This document shows, one piece after another, positions 4,946 to 6,197 of a stretch of 6,197 nt of DNA. The stretch is from assembly GCA_018067325.1 (NCBI GenBank), contig JAGPUU010000289.1, forward strand, positions 1 to 6,197, given 5' to 3'. The notes below the pieces were generated by a model that saw only the letters and a program-made list of their open reading frames with translations, was not told the DNA's origin and did no database searches. The position numbers and the translations under genes are program-made. This DNA is from Amphritea sp. (GTDB lineage Bacteria; Pseudomonadota; Gammaproteobacteria; Pseudomonadales; Balneatricaceae). Position 1 is the first letter of the stretch. Each line of letters opens with the position of its first letter.

Positions 4946-5824
4946 ATGGAAGGGAAGCTGCTACAGCAGTATCAGAAAAGAGTTGAGCAACAACTGACAA
5001 CCGTACTGCAAAATACGTCGGATGCCGAACAGGTTCGTCTGGCAATGAACTACTCACTGTTTAACGGCGGCAAGCGGGTTCGACCAGTGCTGGTATATAT
5101 GGCAAATCAGCTTCTTGATGGCCAGATATCGCAAGCAGATTCTGCCGCCTGCGCTATCGAATGCATCCACAGCTATTCACTGGTACATGATGACCTCCCG
5201 GCGATGGACGATGATGAGCTGCGGCGGGGAAAACCAACTTGTCATATCGCTTTTGATGAAGCGACGGCAATTCTGGCCGGCGACGGGCTGCAAGCGCTAG
5301 CCTTCGAATTGCTCACCACAGACAACGACCTACCCGCTGATATTCGACTACAAATGGTCAGTGTACTGGCTCGTGACAGTGGCTATCGGGGCATGGTGGG
5401 GGGGCAATCCATTGATCTCTGCAATGAAGGAAAACAGATCAGCACTAGGCAATTGGAACTAATGCACCGGCACAAGACCGGAGCGCTGATCTGCGCCAGT
5501 ATAGAAATGGGAGCTCTTTCCAGTAACAATGCCAGCAAAGCAGACCTGAAAGCACTCAACAACTACGCCAGTGCTATCGGTCTGGCCTTTCAGGTAAAAG
5601 ACGACATTCTCGACATTGAAGGCAGCACAGAGACCTTAGGAAAACCTCAGGGTTCCGATCTGCAACATGAAAAGTCGACCTATCCTGCCCTATTAGGTAT
5701 GGCGGGCGCCAAACAGAAACTCGCCCTGCTGAACCAGCAAGCACATGACAGCATCACCTGCTTTAATGAGGCGGCCGAGCCGCTTCACTGGCTTGCAGAT
5801 TACATCGTTGAGCGACAGTATTGA
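4946..5824 (+). CDS. ispA: Farnesyl diphosphate synthase (geranyltranstransferase)
   Basis: A 292-residue cytoplasmic prenyltransferase of the usual IspA length. It condenses dimethylallyl diphosphate with two isopentenyl diphosphates to give C15 farnesyl diphosphate, the precursor of ubiquinone side chains, undecaprenyl phosphate and others. GGKRVRP (41-47) binds isopentenyl diphosphate. The first aspartate-rich motif DDLPAMD (82-88, the DDxxxxD form with two extra residues) is followed by RRGKPTCH. The second motif DDILD is at 219-223, and KTGALI (177-182) also matches. Tyr77 and Ser78, five and four residues before the first motif, are as in bacterial short-chain farnesyl synthases and argue against a longer-chain product. 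It sits between xseB and dxs, a common proteobacterial order; its stop is five bases before the dxs ATG. All catalytic motifs are intact. Confidence 0.95.
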   Translation: MEGKLLQQYQKRVEQQLTTVLQNTSDAEQVRLAMNYSLFNGGKRVRPVLVYMANQLLDGQISQADSAACAIECIHSYSLVHDDLPAMDDDELRRGKPTCHIAFDEATAILAGDGLQALAFELLTTDNDLPADIRLQMVSVLARDSGYRGMVGGQSIDLCNEGKQISTRQLELMHRHKTGALICASIEMGALSSNNASKADLKALNNYASAIGLAFQVKDDILDIEGSTETLGKPQGSDLQHEKSTYPALLGMAGAKQKLALLNQQAHDSITCFNEAAEPLHWLADYIVERQY

Positions 5825-5829
5825 TCACT

Positions 5830-6197
5830 ATGTTCTACTCTATCCCTGAATCCCGCCCAGCTACGCCCTTACTGGACAGCATTGTCTCTCCCGCTGACCT
5901 GCGCCAACTGCCCCCTGAGCGACTGCCAGATGTCGCAGAACAGCTGCGAGCTTTCTTGCTCTATTCCGTGGGTCAGACCGGCGGACATTTCGGAGCCGGG
6001 CTTGGCGTCACAGAGCTAACAATAGCGCTGCACTACCTACTAAACACACCGGATGACCATCTGGTCTGGGATGTAGGCCATCAAAGTTATCCCCATAAGA
6101 TTCTCACAGGTCGCAAAGATGCGTTACTCAGCATCCGCCAAAAAGGGGGGCTAGCACCTTTTCCTCGTATCAGTGAAAGTCAGTACGATGACTTCGG
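5830..6197 (+). CDS. dxs: 1-deoxy-D-xylulose-5-phosphate synthase, 3' end outside window
   Basis: The first 122 residues of Dxs, normally about 620-640 long; the frame is open at the right edge. The enzyme joins pyruvate and glyceraldehyde 3-phosphate, using thiamine diphosphate, in the first and rate-controlling step of the MEP isoprenoid pathway. Visible family blocks are [24 protein letters not shown] (24-40), [19 protein letters not shown] (51-69), where His53 corresponds to the thiamine-diphosphate-proximal histidine, [16 protein letters not shown] (80-95) and [11 protein letters not shown] (102-112), followed by a Ser-Glu-Ser-x-Tyr-Asp motif. The ATG at 5830 is five bases after the ispA stop. 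The preceding ribosome site is weak, so coupling to ispA translation is likely. Last visible gene of the operon; the remaining domains cannot be judged. Confidence 0.95.
   Translation, partial: MFYSIPESRPATPLLDSIVSPADLRQLPPERLPDVAEQLRAFLLYSVGQTGGHFGAGLGVTELTIALHYLLNTPDDHLVWDVGHQSYPHKILTGRKDALLSIRQKGGLAPFPRISESQYDDF

Overview
The window looks like chromosomal DNA of a flagellated marine-type gammaproteobacterium, most likely in or near the Oceanospirillales (Oceanospirillaceae). The reasons are a sodium-type PomA/PomB stator pair very close to the Vibrio proteins, placed divergently from an xseB-ispA-dxs isoprenoid operon, plus a periplasmic cytochrome c5. The taxon is inferred from protein resemblance and gene order as I remember them, not from a search.

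Layout: (1) 1-431 (+), the 3' part of a dienelactone hydrolase-family gene that enters from the left. (2) 452-1084 (-), a prolyl-hydroxylase-like 2OG-Fe(II) dioxygenase, convergent with gene 1. (3) 1201-2206, two unassigned small genes that diverge from a shared intergenic region. One is a winged-helix protein (-) with its own terminator and the other is a 67-residue helix-turn-helix-like protein (+). (4) 2368-2673 (+), cytochrome c5 with a signal peptide, followed by a symmetric bidirectional terminator shared with the convergent stator genes. (5) 2744-4467 (-), pomB preceded by pomA, a two-gene stator operon with a GTG start for pomA and a good match to a flagellar sigma-28 promoter upstream. 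(6) 4702-6197 (+), xseB, ispA and the 5' part of dxs, tightly packed and co-oriented.

How the genes work together: PomA and PomB form the ion-conducting, peptidoglycan-anchored stator of the flagellar motor. IspA and Dxs supply farnesyl diphosphate and the first step of the MEP isoprenoid pathway. XseB, the small subunit of exonuclease VII, is co-transcribed with them, as is common in proteobacteria. The remaining genes look like independent single units.

Most of the window is ordinary core genome. The least explained part is roughly 1240-2210, the divergent pair of probable DNA-binding proteins with direct repeats, competing start sites and a possible mini-ORF between them. The best regulatory signal is the exact GCCGATAA box upstream of pomA. 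I found no tRNA, rRNA, CRISPR array, insertion sequence or prophage gene.
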